Source: Terriglobia bacterium (GTDB lineage Bacteria > Acidobacteriota > Terriglobia > Bryobacterales > Bryobacteraceae). From it: a stretch of 64,000 bases of DNA. Below, in pieces: positions 36,019 to 44,666 of the stretch. The DNA is taken from contig JAIQFI010000004.1 in assembly GCA_020073345.1 (NCBI GenBank), forward strand, positions 62,001-126,000. Reading direction: 5' to 3'. The position numbers and the translations under genes were made by a program. The notes under the pieces are model-generated. The model was not told where the DNA came from. It worked only from the letters and a program-made list of their open reading frames with translations, and made no database searches. Position 1 is the stretch's first letter. The number at the start of each line of letters is the position of its first letter.

Positions 36019-36069
36019 GGGCCTCCTCAAATCGAATCGCCTTCGACGAGGAAGCTATCGGAGAACCCG

Positions 36070-36078
36070 ATTATAGCA
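36070..36078 (-). promoter_or_regulatory. extended -10 promoter of the ATP-grasp/alpha-E/transglutaminase operon
   Basis: The minus strand reads TGCTATAAT, a perfect extended -10 element, about 50 bases upstream of the ATP-grasp ATG. No good -35 hexamer lies 16-18 bases further up, which fits the TGn-type promoter. This implies constitutive transcription from the housekeeping sigma factor. Confidence 0.6.
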
Positions 36079-36107
36079 AGAGATCGGCGCCAGGAGGGCG
36101 GGCCTGT

Positions 36108-37106
36108 TCATTCCCGGCCCTGATAAACGTCATGCAGGCGCAATAACCCCAGACAGCGATGTTCGGCGTCCACCACCGGCACCACCGAGATCTGCGAGGG
36201 CCGATCTTCCATGAACGCCAGCGCCTCATGCAATAGCGCTTCCGGACTGAGTGTCGAGGGACGCGCGGTTATCACGTCGGCGGCGCGCAGCGTCCGGATA
36301 TCGTCGTGGGCTTGCAGCGCGCGGCGGACGTCGCCATCGGTTATCAGGCCGATGAGTGTTCCGGCCGGAGATACCACACACGCCGCGCCCAGCGGACGCT
36401 GCGACATCGCAATGACCACGTGTTTCAGGGAATCTTCCGGCGCAACCCAGGCGACCTCGTCGCCGCGGTGCATGGCGTCGCCGACGCGCAGGCGGAGATT
36501 ACGGCCGAGTTGACCGCCTGCGTGCAGGCGTGAAAAATGTTCGGCAGTGAAGCCCCGGGCTTGCATCAAGGCGATCGCCAAGGCGTGTCCGACGGCCATG
36601 GCCACGGCTGAACTGGCAGTCGGTGTGAATCCCTCGGGATCGGCTTCGCGCTGGACGCTGGCATCGAGCACCACGTCCATTTCGCGCGCCATCGGTGAGG
36701 AGGGATTTCCCAGAATCCCCAAGAACGCCGGGTGGAATTGGCGCAGGGCTGGAACCAGATCGAGCAGCTCGGCCGTCGCGCCGCTCTTAGAGATCATGAG
36801 GATGGAATCGCCGGGCTGGCACACGCCCAGGTCTCCGTGAGCCGCCTCGGTGGGATGCAGAAAGACTGCGGGAGTACCGGTGCTCTGGAGGGTCGCGGCG
36901 ATACTGCGCGCCACGTGACCGGATTTGCCGATTCCGATGACGATCAGCTTTCCGGAATGGCCAAGAATCAGTTCCACAGCCGCGATCAGATTCTTGTCGA
37001 GCCGTAAAGAGGCGGATAAGATCGACTGAGCCTCTGTTTCCATGACCTTACGTGCGGCGGCGAGCCACTCCGCGCGTTGGTCGACTTTAGTGGTCGAGGC
37101 GTCCAC
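36108..37106 (-). CDS. kdsD: arabinose-5-phosphate isomerase, KdsD/KpsF family
   Basis: Converts ribulose-5-phosphate to arabinose-5-phosphate, the first step towards Kdo of LPS. The SIS domain (about 30-170) has KLIVIGIGKSGHVARSIAATLQSTGTPAVFLHPTEA and LMISKSGATAEL. Two CBS domains follow (about 205-265 and 275-332), with GLITDGDVRRALQ and PVVDAEHRCLGLLRLHDVY. Length (332 residues) and order match KdsD/KpsF. The start is GTG at 37106. It lies 84 bases from the divergent bshC; a TGn-TACAGT element at 37114-37122 is a possible but very close promoter. Together with lpxD in this window it supports LPS synthesis. Confidence 0.93.
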   Translation of the reverse strand: MDASTTKVDQRAEWLAAARKVMETEAQSILSASLRLDKNLIAAVELILGHSGKLIVIGIGKSGHVARSIAATLQSTGTPAVFLHPTEAAHGDLGVCQPGDSILMISKSGATAELLDLVPALRQFHPAFLGILGNPSSPMAREMDVVLDASVQREADPEGFTPTASSAVAMAVGHALAIALMQARGFTAEHFSRLHAGGQLGRNLRLRVGDAMHRGDEVAWVAPEDSLKHVVIAMSQRPLGAACVVSPAGTLIGLITDGDVRRALQAHDDIRTLRAADVITARPSTLSPEALLHEALAFMEDRPSQISVVPVVDAEHRCLGLLRLHDVYQGRE

Positions 37107-37190
37107 AAGGCGTACTGTAGCATGCCACAGAAACTACCCGCGACTTTCGCATGTCCCCGCTCATCTGCTACGTTTGAGCATGAGCGCGTG

Positions 37191-38750
37191 ATGGATCCTG
37201 CCTGTCTACGTCACACAGAGATTCCCGGTACATCCAAGCTTTTCGCCGACCTCTCTTATCATTTTGACCGGGTGGCGCGATTTTACCGCCACAATCCTCA
37301 CCACCGGGAATCCTATGCCGCTGCGGCACGAGAGGTCCGGTATCCGGACGACCGGCGGGCAGCCGTGGCACGAGTTCTGGAAGCCCAGAATCCCGGAAAT
37401 GCGCTGGTCAAGCGTTTTGCCCAATCGGGAACTGTCGCGGTCATCACCGGGCAGCAGGTAGGACTGTTTTCGGGACCGGCGTACACCATTTATAAGGCGC
37501 TCACGGCGGCGCGGCTGGCTGAGGATCTGAATGCGAGCGGTATCCCCGCCGTGCCGATCTTCTGGCTGGCGACCGAGGATCACGATTTTGCCGAAGTCGA
37601 CCATGTTTGGGTTTTCGACGCGGTCCATCATCCGGTTACGTTGCGAACCGAAGCTCCGTCGGGGTGGCAAGGTAAGCAGCGCCCCGCGGGAGGGTTTCCG
37701 GTGGAACAGCCACCGATTGACGAGCTACGGAGAGCACTCGCCGGGTTCGAGCACGGCGAGGAAGTAACCGCCCTCGTTGCGGACGCCTACAAGCCCGGTG
37801 TGACCATGGGTGCGGGATTCCGCGCGCTGCTCGCCAAACTACTCGGCCGGATCGGAATGCTAACGCTGGATCCTCTGGATCCAAAGCTGCGGGCCGTGGG
37901 CGCGCCGTTCATGGCGGAGGCGCTGGCCGCCGCGCCCGATCTCAAGTCGGTGCTGCTGTCTCGAAACAAGGAATTGGATGCCGCCGGGTATCATGCGCAG
38001 GTGAATGTCGAAGAGAACACGTCATTGTTCTTTTTGCTCGAGAACGGCGAGCGCACTCCGCTTCGCAAGAAAGACGCCGAGTTCGCTGCTTTGAAAGACC
38101 GGGCCGCCGACATATCCCCCAACGCGCTGGTGCGGCCGGTGTGGCAGGATTACCTGTTTCCGACCGTCGCTTACGTGGGCGGACCGGCCGAGCTCGCGTA
38201 CCTGGCGCAATCGCGGGTGATCTACGACCGCTTACTGGGACGCATGCCTGTGGCGCTATCGAGGGCGAGCTTCACGTTGCTGGAGGCGCGCGCTGCGAAG
38301 CTCATTAGTCGATACAGCCTGACGATCCCAGAAGTGCTGACTCCGGAAGAATCATTGAAGGAACGGATCGCGCACGGGTTGATCCCGGAAGCTGTGGCGA
38401 GCTTGTTTGAAGAGACGTCGGCTGAGGTCACGCGCGGGCTGGAACGGCTTGGCGTGGGGCTCGAAGGGCTTGATCCGACTCTCGCAGCGTCGTTAGGTAA
38501 AAGCCGCGCCAAAATTCTGTACCAGTTCGAGAAGCTGCGCAAGAAAACTGAACGCGAGACGCTGCGCCGGGACGCGCGCGCATCGGAAGAATCCCGCTAT
38601 CTGGGCGCGTTGCTCTATCCGCATCGGCACATGCAAGAGCGGTTCTATTCGATCCTGCCGTTCCTGGCCCAGCACGGTTTGGATCTGGTCGACCGGCTGT
38701 ACGAAGTGGTCCAGGTAGATTGCCCGGACCACCGCGTGGTCACGCTCTAA
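37191..38750 (+). CDS. bshC: putative cysteine ligase of bacillithiol biosynthesis
   Basis: BshC adds cysteine to glucosaminyl-malate, the last step of bacillithiol synthesis. Typical features in its 519 residues: SYHFDRVARFYRHNP, VAVITGQQVGLFSGPAYTIYKALTA (nucleotide-binding region), PVPIFWLATEDHDFAEVDHVWVF, FPTVAYVGGPAELAYLAQ, and a coiled-coil stretch near 420-490, ending LYPHRHMQERFYSILPFLAQHG. ATG at 37191 is chosen because homology begins there; GTG at 37188 and an upstream in-frame start at 37077 are less likely. bshA and bshB are not in the window. BshC is known from Firmicutes and also Bacteroidetes, Deinococcus and Acidobacteria. Confidence 0.93.
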   Translation: MDPACLRHTEIPGTSKLFADLSYHFDRVARFYRHNPHHRESYAAAAREVRYPDDRRAAVARVLEAQNPGNALVKRFAQSGTVAVITGQQVGLFSGPAYTIYKALTAARLAEDLNASGIPAVPIFWLATEDHDFAEVDHVWVFDAVHHPVTLRTEAPSGWQGKQRPAGGFPVEQPPIDELRRALAGFEHGEEVTALVADAYKPGVTMGAGFRALLAKLLGRIGMLTLDPLDPKLRAVGAPFMAEALAAAPDLKSVLLSRNKELDAAGYHAQVNVEENTSLFFLLENGERTPLRKKDAEFAALKDRAADISPNALVRPVWQDYLFPTVAYVGGPAELAYLAQSRVIYDRLLGRMPVALSRASFTLLEARAAKLISRYSLTIPEVLTPEESLKERIAHGLIPEAVASLFEETSAEVTRGLERLGVGLEGLDPTLAASLGKSRAKILYQFEKLRKKTERETLRRDARASEESRYLGALLYPHRHMQERFYSILPFLAQHGLDLVDRLYEVVQVDCPDHRVVTL

Positions 38751-38799
38751 GGCGTTCCAAGAAACTCGAAGAAATCCTCAGAACACTCCGTCTAATGGG

Positions 38800-39360
38800 T
38801 TGGTGGTAGTGAGCGATCCCGATACTATCGAGATCATTGAAGCTTGCCGCCGGGGAGATCGCGAGGCGTTTCGCGCGCTCTACGAGGCTCATAAGGACAA
38901 AGTGTATTCCATCGCCTTGTATTTCTTTCACGGAGACACGGCCGCCGCAGGCGACGCAACACAGCAAGCGTTTTTGAAGCTGCTTACCAGCATCAAGAGC
39001 TTTCATGGAGATTCCGAATTTTCGACATGGCTGCACCGGCTGGTGGTTAACACGTGCCTGGATGGAACGCGCAAGTCGAAATCGCGGGAACGGTCAGCGG
39101 AGCCTGCGGAGCTGGCCCGAATCGCCGATCCCGCCTCGCCGGACGAGGCGTTGTCGCGCAGGCAAACGGCTAGCCGCGTCCAGGCCGCGCTTTCGTCTCT
39201 GCCGCCTAAACTGCGGATGCCCATCCTGCTTCGCTACTTCGAGGATCTGTCCTACGCCGAAATGGCCCAGGCACTACAATGCTCCGCGGGAACGGTGGCG
39301 TCACGACTGAGTCAGGGGCATAAGCTGCTGGCCCAAAAGCTGGAGAAACTGCGGCGATGA
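38800..39360 (+). CDS. ECF RNA polymerase sigma factor (RpoE-like)
   Basis: A 186-residue sigma-70 family factor with only regions 2 and 4. Region 2: RRGDREAFRALYEAHKDKVYSIALYFF, DATQQAFLKLL and FSTWLHRLVVNTCLD. Region 4: LPPKLRMPILLRYFEDLSYAEMAQALQCSAGTVASRLSQGHKLLAQKL. TTG at 38800, GTG at 38803 and GTG at 38809 are all possible starts. The ATG of the FecR-like gene overlaps its stop (ATGA), and four further genes follow without a break, so this factor probably controls its own operon through the FecR-like protein. Confidence 0.93.
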   Translation: MVVVSDPDTIEIIEACRRGDREAFRALYEAHKDKVYSIALYFFHGDTAAAGDATQQAFLKLLTSIKSFHGDSEFSTWLHRLVVNTCLDGTRKSKSRERSAEPAELARIADPASPDEALSRRQTASRVQAALSSLPPKLRMPILLRYFEDLSYAEMAQALQCSAGTVASRLSQGHKLLAQKLEKLRR

Positions 39361-40280
39361 ACGAACCTCAAGAGAAGCCGCCGATTGGTCCGATCGAGCC
39401 CGGGCAGCTGCCTCTGGTCCAGGCGCCGGATAAGATTTGGAAGTCGATCGAGGCAGCGCTTGATGCGGAGCCGGTGCGTCCAAAGCGTTTCTGGCTCGCG
39501 TGGGCTCTTGCGGCCGCATCGGTAGCCGTTGTCGCCGCGATTTCGTGGTATGTGACAGTTCCGTCGTCACCGGCCTGGCCAGTTTCGCGGCTGGAAGGAT
39601 CTGCTTCCGTGGACCAGATCAAGGTCGGCGAATGGTTGCAGACCGATGGCTCCTCGCGCGCCCGGATCACAGTGGGGGATATCGGCGTTGTGGATGTGGA
39701 ACCGAACACGCGCGTGCGTCTGGTTGCTGCCAGTTCCACCGAACATCGTTTGACGCTGGCACGCGGCGAAATCAGCGCCGTCGTCACCGCCCCGCCGCGC
39801 CTGTTCCTGGTGGACACGCCAGCCAGCACGGCGGTCGACCTCGGCTGCGCGTACAAGATCAAAACCGATGAATCCGGCGATGGCGTCCTGCGGGTAACCT
39901 CGGGCTGGGTGTCGCTCGAATGGAAGGGGCGCGAGTCGCTGGTTCCCGCGGGTGCGGACTGCCGTACGCGTGCCAAGACCGGTCCCGGGACACCCTACTT
40001 CGCCGATGCGCCGGAAGCGTTGCAGCAGGCGCTGGCAGAGTTCGATTTTCGGAGCGGAGGCGCGGATGCGGTAAACACTATCCTGAGCCAAGCCCGCGTG
40101 CGCGACACCCTGACGCTGTGGCATTTGCTCTCGAGAGTGGATGCCGCGGACCGGCTACGCGTGTTCGACCGCATGGTGGAACTCGCCCCTCTGCCGGCTG
40201 GCGTATCGCGCGAGAAAGCATTGCAGCTGGACCCGGCAACGTTGAAATCGTGGAGAGAGGAACTCGCGTGGAAATGGTAA
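39357..40280 (+). CDS. FecR-like transmembrane protein, putative anti-sigma factor
   Basis: A 307-residue protein. A short cytosolic N-terminus (about 1-43) precedes one membrane helix (FWLAWALAAASVAVVAAISWYV), then a periplasmic FecR-like domain (about 75-190): VDQIKVGEWLQTDGSSRARITVGDIGVVDVEPNTRVRLV...FLVDTPASTAVDLGCAYKIK. This is the architecture of anti-sigma/FecR regulators. The last 100 residues are helical and unassigned. It is coupled to the ECF sigma factor upstream (4-base overlap) and overlaps the next gene by 13 bases. No TonB-dependent receptor accompanies it, unlike the classical FecR systems. Confidence 0.87.
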   Translation: MNEPQEKPPIGPIEPGQLPLVQAPDKIWKSIEAALDAEPVRPKRFWLAWALAAASVAVVAAISWYVTVPSSPAWPVSRLEGSASVDQIKVGEWLQTDGSSRARITVGDIGVVDVEPNTRVRLVAASSTEHRLTLARGEISAVVTAPPRLFLVDTPASTAVDLGCAYKIKTDESGDGVLRVTSGWVSLEWKGRESLVPAGADCRTRAKTGPGTPYFADAPEALQQALAEFDFRSGGADAVNTILSQARVRDTLTLWHLLSRVDAADRLRVFDRMVELAPLPAGVSREKALQLDPATLKSWREELAWKW

Positions 40281-41548
40281 GAGCTGCGGTGTTTCTGTCG
40301 GCCGCTTTGCTTGCGTTCGGACAGGGCGCGGGGCGAATCCAGGGACGGGTGGTCGGCACCAACGGCGAACCTCTGGGAAAAGCCACGGTCACGTTAACTC
40401 GCGTCTCTGGCAGTCCTTCCCTCGGAAGCGTGTTCCCGACCTCGCGATCGGCGATCGCGGAAACCGGTAGTGACGGAACGTTTTCCTTCGCGGACCTGGA
40501 ACCCACCCGGTACAGCCTGATCGTGGAGCGCAGTGCATATGCTCCCCTCGAACGTCCTCGCCCGTTCTTCATCGATCCCGGAACGGCTCCGGCTGAATTC
40601 ACGCTCAAACTTGCACCGCAGGCCGTGATCATCGGCCGGATCACCGATTCCGACGGCGATCCGTTGGAAAACGCCGGCGTCAGCGCGATCCGGGAAAGTG
40701 ACGAGCGAAACCGCAAGCAATGGATTACAACCGGCTCAGCCAGGACCGATTCGCAGGGCAACTTCCGCATCAGCGGGCTGCCGCCAGGACGCTACATCCT
40801 TGCCGCGGGGAAGCGAAACTACGGCGTCACGACTTATTACCCCGGTGCTTGGGATTTGGCAGGCGCGGTCGCTATCGTGGCGGATGCCGGATCAGAGCAT
40901 TCCGGGATCGATATCCAAATCCGGCGCGATGGTCCTCCGAGTTTCGTCATTCGCGGGAAAGCAATCAGGGTCCCAAGCGGGAGCGTTGCTCCAGGTCAAA
41001 CTCTGACGCTCAAGACGCGCGATGGACTAGGCGGTCGGGGTCCCGCGGGCTCGGTCCGTGACGACGGCTCCTTCGAGATTAAGAACGTAAAGGCCGGAAC
41101 ATATGTAGTTCAAACCCTGGATGCATTCTCCGCATCGGGCGGCGTGGTGAGCACTTCATGGACCGACAAGGGCCAGGTGGAAGTGATCGTTTCCGACCAC
41201 GACGAAGAGGGCGTGCTACTCGCGATCCGGCCTGCGATGACGATCGCGGGAATCGTCACTATGGAGGACGGTACTAAGTTCACGGCACGGCCGAGAGTTG
41301 CCGTGATTGCGCACGACATTCCGTTTAACGGTTCCGACGCGTGGGTTCGGGTGCGCGAGGACGGATCGTTCGAAATCGACGGCCTGGGTCCCGTGCTTTA
41401 CGACGTGCAGCCAGGTAATTTACCGGCGGGCGCCATCGTAAGATCTATCCGGATCGGCGGGCGCGATGTGACACATACGCCCATCGATCTGACGGGCGGT
41501 TCAGAGGGCCGGCTTGAAATTGTGCTTTCGCCGCGGGCGGCGAACTGA
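40268..41548 (+). CDS. secreted carboxypeptidase-regulatory-like domain protein
   Basis: A 426-residue exported protein. A signal peptide (RAAVFLSAALLAFGQG) is followed by several transthyretin-like beta-sandwich domains: GRIQGRVVGTNGEPLGKATVTL, VIIGRITDSDGDPLENAGVSAI, GNFRISGLPPGRYILAA, and later GSFEIDGLGPVLYDVQ. GTG at 40268 is preferred because GAGAGG stands 7 bases upstream; ATG at 40274 is the alternative. It overlaps the FecR-like gene by 13 bases and is followed 10 bases later by the next gene. It lacks a peptidase domain, so a structural or binding role on the cell surface is likely. Confidence 0.82.
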   Translation: MEMVRAAVFLSAALLAFGQGAGRIQGRVVGTNGEPLGKATVTLTRVSGSPSLGSVFPTSRSAIAETGSDGTFSFADLEPTRYSLIVERSAYAPLERPRPFFIDPGTAPAEFTLKLAPQAVIIGRITDSDGDPLENAGVSAIRESDERNRKQWITTGSARTDSQGNFRISGLPPGRYILAAGKRNYGVTTYYPGAWDLAGAVAIVADAGSEHSGIDIQIRRDGPPSFVIRGKAIRVPSGSVAPGQTLTLKTRDGLGGRGPAGSVRDDGSFEIKNVKAGTYVVQTLDAFSASGGVVSTSWTDKGQVEVIVSDHDEEGVLLAIRPAMTIAGIVTMEDGTKFTARPRVAVIAHDIPFNGSDAWVRVREDGSFEIDGLGPVLYDVQPGNLPAGAIVRSIRIGGRDVTHTPIDLTGGSEGRLEIVLSPRAAN

Positions 41549-41558
41549 GGAGGATTCC

Positions 41559-42017
41559 TTGAGATTGAGATTATTCCCGGTCGCTCTGGCGATCGCCTCA
41601 TGTATGTGGGGCGCGGACTTTGCCCTAGCCATTGGCAACCCCGTAGCGGTCGCCCTGCCCAACGGCGTCGTCAAGAAGGACATCGGCATGGCGGTTCGCG
41701 CCGAGAACTGCGCCGACGCGGCCAAGGTCCAGATCACCGGAACCGCTGAAGGCATGGTCAGTGGTGCTCGCCACTCGATCCCGGTGCGCGTCGTCGCCGG
41801 GGCCACGCCCGGCGCCTTCGCCGTCTCGCGCGATTGGCCCCAGCAGGGCACGTGGGTGGTGAATCTGACCGGGCATTGCGGAAGCTCCACCGCATCGGCG
41901 GTGATCCCGATCGGACCGAATGGGTTTCTGCGGGAGTCTTCGAAGTTTTTTCCTCGCGCCGCCACGGCAGCCGAGGTCGAATCGGTCCTCAAAACACTAT
42001 CTGGAGGTGCACAATGA
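41559..42017 (+). CDS. small exported protein of unknown function
   Basis: A 152-residue protein with a signal peptide (LRLFPVALAIASCMWGADFALA). The mature part is beta-rich and contains two cysteines (AENCADAAK, TGHCGSSTA), perhaps a disulfide. TTG at 41559 is chosen: GAGGAGG lies 5 bases upstream and the signal peptide begins there; an ATG at 41514 would run into the preceding gene. It overlaps the next gene by 4 bases (ATGA). Fourth member of the ECF/FecR operon. I do not recognise a family. Confidence 0.72.
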   Translation: MRLRLFPVALAIASCMWGADFALAIGNPVAVALPNGVVKKDIGMAVRAENCADAAKVQITGTAEGMVSGARHSIPVRVVAGATPGAFAVSRDWPQQGTWVVNLTGHCGSSTASAVIPIGPNGFLRESSKFFPRAATAAEVESVLKTLSGGAQ

Positions 42018-43156
42018 AATTCGCAACGACATTCGTAACAACGCTGATTCTTTCCGCCGTCAATTTGTCCGCGGCAGGTCCGTCCGCCGCCGATCTGGTC
42101 ACGCACGAGTGGGGAACATTCACTTCGGTCGCGGGCGAGCACGGCGCTCCGGTTGCCTGGGCGCCTTTGACTGGTCCTTCCGATCTGCCGTGCTTCGTCC
42201 AAAAGCTCGGGGGAAACTACAAGGCTTTCCTCGGCTTGGTGCGCATGGAGACGCCGGTGCTCTACTTCTATGCGAGGCGTCCGACGACACTCTTCGTCCA
42301 GGTAGATTTTCCGAAAGGCTGGATCACGGAGTGGTATCCGCAGGCGGCCAGGATCGGGAAGGATGGTCCTCCGAATTCATTTGCCCCGGGATTCGGATAT
42401 CGGAACGGGTCCATTGACTGGGATTCGGTCGAAGTGCTGCCCGGAGAGAATCTCCAGTTTCCCAGCAGCAAGGGGGCCAGCCACTACTACGCCGCTCGCG
42501 AAACCGACTCGGCTCCCTTGCGAATCCGGAATCAGCAGGAGAAGCTGATTTTCTACCGCGGTATAGGAAGCTTTCAATCGCCTCTTTGGCCGACATACAT
42601 GGTTGATGGCAAGATCGAGATCCGCAACGTGGGCGACCAGCCGATTCCGCTGGCGATTGTGTTCGAGAATCGGGGCGCACAGTTGGGCTATCGCATGGTG
42701 CGCGGCATCCAGGAGCTTGTCACCGTGGACCCGCCCGAGATGACTGGCGATCTGGCGCAGCTACGGCAGCAACTGGTGGGCGAACTGGTCGAATCCGGGC
42801 TGTACAAGAAAGAAGCGCTGGCGATGGTCGAGACCTGGCACGACTCGTGGTTCGAGGAAGGCACCAGGATTTTCTACATCTATCCGCGCGCGGAAGTGGA
42901 CGCAGTGCTGCCACTGAAGATTACACCGGCGCCGGCCGAGATCGCACGCGTGTTCGTCGGCCGGGTTGAGGTGCTCTCGCCTTGGACCCGCCAGACCATT
43001 CAGAACGCGGCCGAACAGAGAGACGCGGCGACGCTCCAGAAGTTCGGGCGGTTCCTGGAGCCATTCGCCGCGCAGATGCACGCCCAAAGCGACTTCATGC
43101 GGGAAGCTCAGGCGAAGATCGCTCAGGCCGCCAGCGGCGGGGCGTGCATCCAGTAA
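42014..43156 (+). CDS. secreted protein of unknown function (last gene of the ECF/FecR operon)
   Basis: A 380-residue exported protein. The signal peptide (MKFATTFVTTLILSAVNLSAAG) is followed by a conserved-looking block DLVTHEWGTFTSVAGEHGAPVAWAPL, then MVDGKIEIRNVGDQPIPLAIVFENRG and a helical C-terminus. ATG at 42014 has GGAGGTG upstream and overlaps the previous stop (ATGA). The only cysteines are one in SDLPCFVQ and one near the end. I associate proteins with a THEWGTFTSVAG start with conserved hypothetical families of Acidobacteria and Planctomycetes, without known function. No enzyme motif is clear. Confidence 0.78.
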   Translation: MKFATTFVTTLILSAVNLSAAGPSAADLVTHEWGTFTSVAGEHGAPVAWAPLTGPSDLPCFVQKLGGNYKAFLGLVRMETPVLYFYARRPTTLFVQVDFPKGWITEWYPQAARIGKDGPPNSFAPGFGYRNGSIDWDSVEVLPGENLQFPSSKGASHYYAARETDSAPLRIRNQQEKLIFYRGIGSFQSPLWPTYMVDGKIEIRNVGDQPIPLAIVFENRGAQLGYRMVRGIQELVTVDPPEMTGDLAQLRQQLVGELVESGLYKKEALAMVETWHDSWFEEGTRIFYIYPRAEVDAVLPLKITPAPAEIARVFVGRVEVLSPWTRQTIQNAAEQRDAATLQKFGRFLEPFAAQMHAQSDFMREAQAKIAQAASGGACIQ

Positions 43157-43174
43157 ATCGTACTCGTCGTACCA

Positions 43175-44512
43175 CTACAGCGATCGCAGGAAGTTCAGGA
43201 GATCCTGCGTGTCGTGGTCGGAGAGCGCGTTGAAATTTCCGATGACGGCGTTCGCTTCCGATCCCGGCGAGGAATGCTCCTGGATGGCCTTCATCAAGTC
43301 ACTGGTTCTGCCATCGTGCAGGAAGAAGATCCGTTTCCCCAAGCCCCACAGCGGCGCGGTGCGGAATTCGCTGCCGTTGGCGTTTCCTTGCGAGACCCCA
43401 TCGGCGAGTCCGGAGCCCATGTTGTGGACCAGCAGGTCCGAGTAAAGATTCGCGGTCTTATTTCGAAGCGCGCGAATGTCGTGATCGCCGGTTTGCATCA
43501 TAGGCGTATGGCATGCCGCGCAACCGACGGCAGTGAACTTACTTCGTCCGTTGATGATGGAGCCAGGGCCCACATGGTCGTAGTAACTCACGGGGTCCGG
43601 GGCGTCGAGGAACCGCATGAAATTCGCGAAGGCCACCGCGTCGCTGGGGACATTTTTGGGACTGTCTTCGCCGAAATTAGTATGGTCCTGCGCCGAGTGG
43701 ACCACGCGGCAGGGCAGCGGATCTTGCACGCCGCCTTCCCCCCTTTCATCCGGAAAGAGCTCGTTGGTAACACCCTGCTCGACGTTATAAGCCTCGCCTG
43801 AGAAGATCACCAGCGACTTGTTCTGCGCCTTCCAGCCGAAGCGCGTGATGGTTCCGTCGTTGCCGCTACGATTGGTGTGTCCCTTAATGCCGAAGGGCTT
43901 CACGGCCGATTCGAGGGCGGCGATCGCGGAATCCGGAATGGCCTCAATCAGGCCTGCGCCGAACGTGGGAGTCGGGATGCGAAAGACGATATTCGCGAGA
44001 TTCGCCGCGAAGTTAGGTTGCGGTAGAAGCGTGGCGGTACACGTCCCGGGCGTACCAGGCAGACCGACGATGGTGAAGAGATCGTGAACGCCGCCATCGC
44101 CAGGCTTGTTGAACCGAATCTCGCGCACCGGCCCACCGGGACTGATCAATCCCAGACCCACCAGCGTGGCCACCTGGGAATGCGGGCCGACATCGACCTG
44201 CGGGTTGTGGGCGGGGCTCGATCCTCCCACGGCGGGAAACTTGTGACATCCCGCGCAGCTATTCAGATTGAAACGTGGCCCCAGGCCTTCTTCGGTATCC
44301 GGTACCGATCCATCCACGGAAGCGACTTCCGCAAAGGCATCCTGACCCGCGTTGAAGAATCTGGTCTGATCATCGTTCAATCCTTCGATCTTTCCGCCCG
44401 CGCCAGCCGGACCACCTCGCACACCGGGATCGGTCTGCGCGAAGCTGACCGTGGTAAGTGCCAACGCCGCCAGCGAAATTCCTATCGGACCCTTCAGATA
44501 CACCTGTGGCAT
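43175..44512 (-). CDS. di-haem oxidoreductase (DUF1111 / thiol-oxidoreductase-like)
   Basis: A 445-residue exported c-type cytochrome. The signal peptide (GPIGISLAALALTTVSFAQ) is followed by two haem-binding CXXCH motifs: CAGCH (in LNSCAGCHKFPAVGG) and CAACH (in AVGCAACHTPMM). Other family blocks: SPAHNPQVDV, GLGLIEAIPDSAI-type (AGLIEAIPDSAIAAL), GRFGWKAQ-type (ITRFGWKAQNKSLV) and TAPLWGLGKRIFFLHDGRT. These resemble the putative peroxidases of the DUF1111 family. ATG at 44512 is chosen from the strong ribosome site GGAGGA upstream. It overlaps nothing; the upstream 154 bases hold no other gene. Confidence 0.87.
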   Translation of the reverse strand: MPQVYLKGPIGISLAALALTTVSFAQTDPGVRGGPAGAGGKIEGLNDDQTRFFNAGQDAFAEVASVDGSVPDTEEGLGPRFNLNSCAGCHKFPAVGGSSPAHNPQVDVGPHSQVATLVGLGLISPGGPVREIRFNKPGDGGVHDLFTIVGLPGTPGTCTATLLPQPNFAANLANIVFRIPTPTFGAGLIEAIPDSAIAALESAVKPFGIKGHTNRSGNDGTITRFGWKAQNKSLVIFSGEAYNVEQGVTNELFPDERGEGGVQDPLPCRVVHSAQDHTNFGEDSPKNVPSDAVAFANFMRFLDAPDPVSYYDHVGPGSIINGRSKFTAVGCAACHTPMMQTGDHDIRALRNKTANLYSDLLVHNMGSGLADGVSQGNANGSEFRTAPLWGLGKRIFFLHDGRTSDLMKAIQEHSSPGSEANAVIGNFNALSDHDTQDLLNFLRSL

Positions 44513-44666
44513 ACACGTTTCCTCCTTGAAGTTTTTGAAATCGTTGGAATCCGTTACGTTCCGGGGCCAAACTTCAGAAGGAAAAGTACCACGCAAATGA
44601 AGAAGGCTTCAATCAAAAAAGACGCCTACGACGTGCTTAAAGAGGGTGATGAGAATGGTCGTACGA

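Noticed and set aside
34537-36123. 528-codon plus-strand open frame
   Set aside because: Antisense to the ATP-grasp ligase gene, which has a ribosome site, promoter and conserved neighbours.
39920-40267. Upstream extension of the carboxypeptidase-regulatory-like gene
   Set aside because: It reads the FecR-like gene in the wrong frame. GTG at 40268 has a ribosome site and starts a signal peptide.
44513-44666. Hidden small gene or terminator in the 154-base gap upstream of the di-haem oxidoreductase
   Set aside because: Only the oxidoreductase ribosome site is clear; hairpins there have 3-4 bp stems and promoter-like hexamers are weak.
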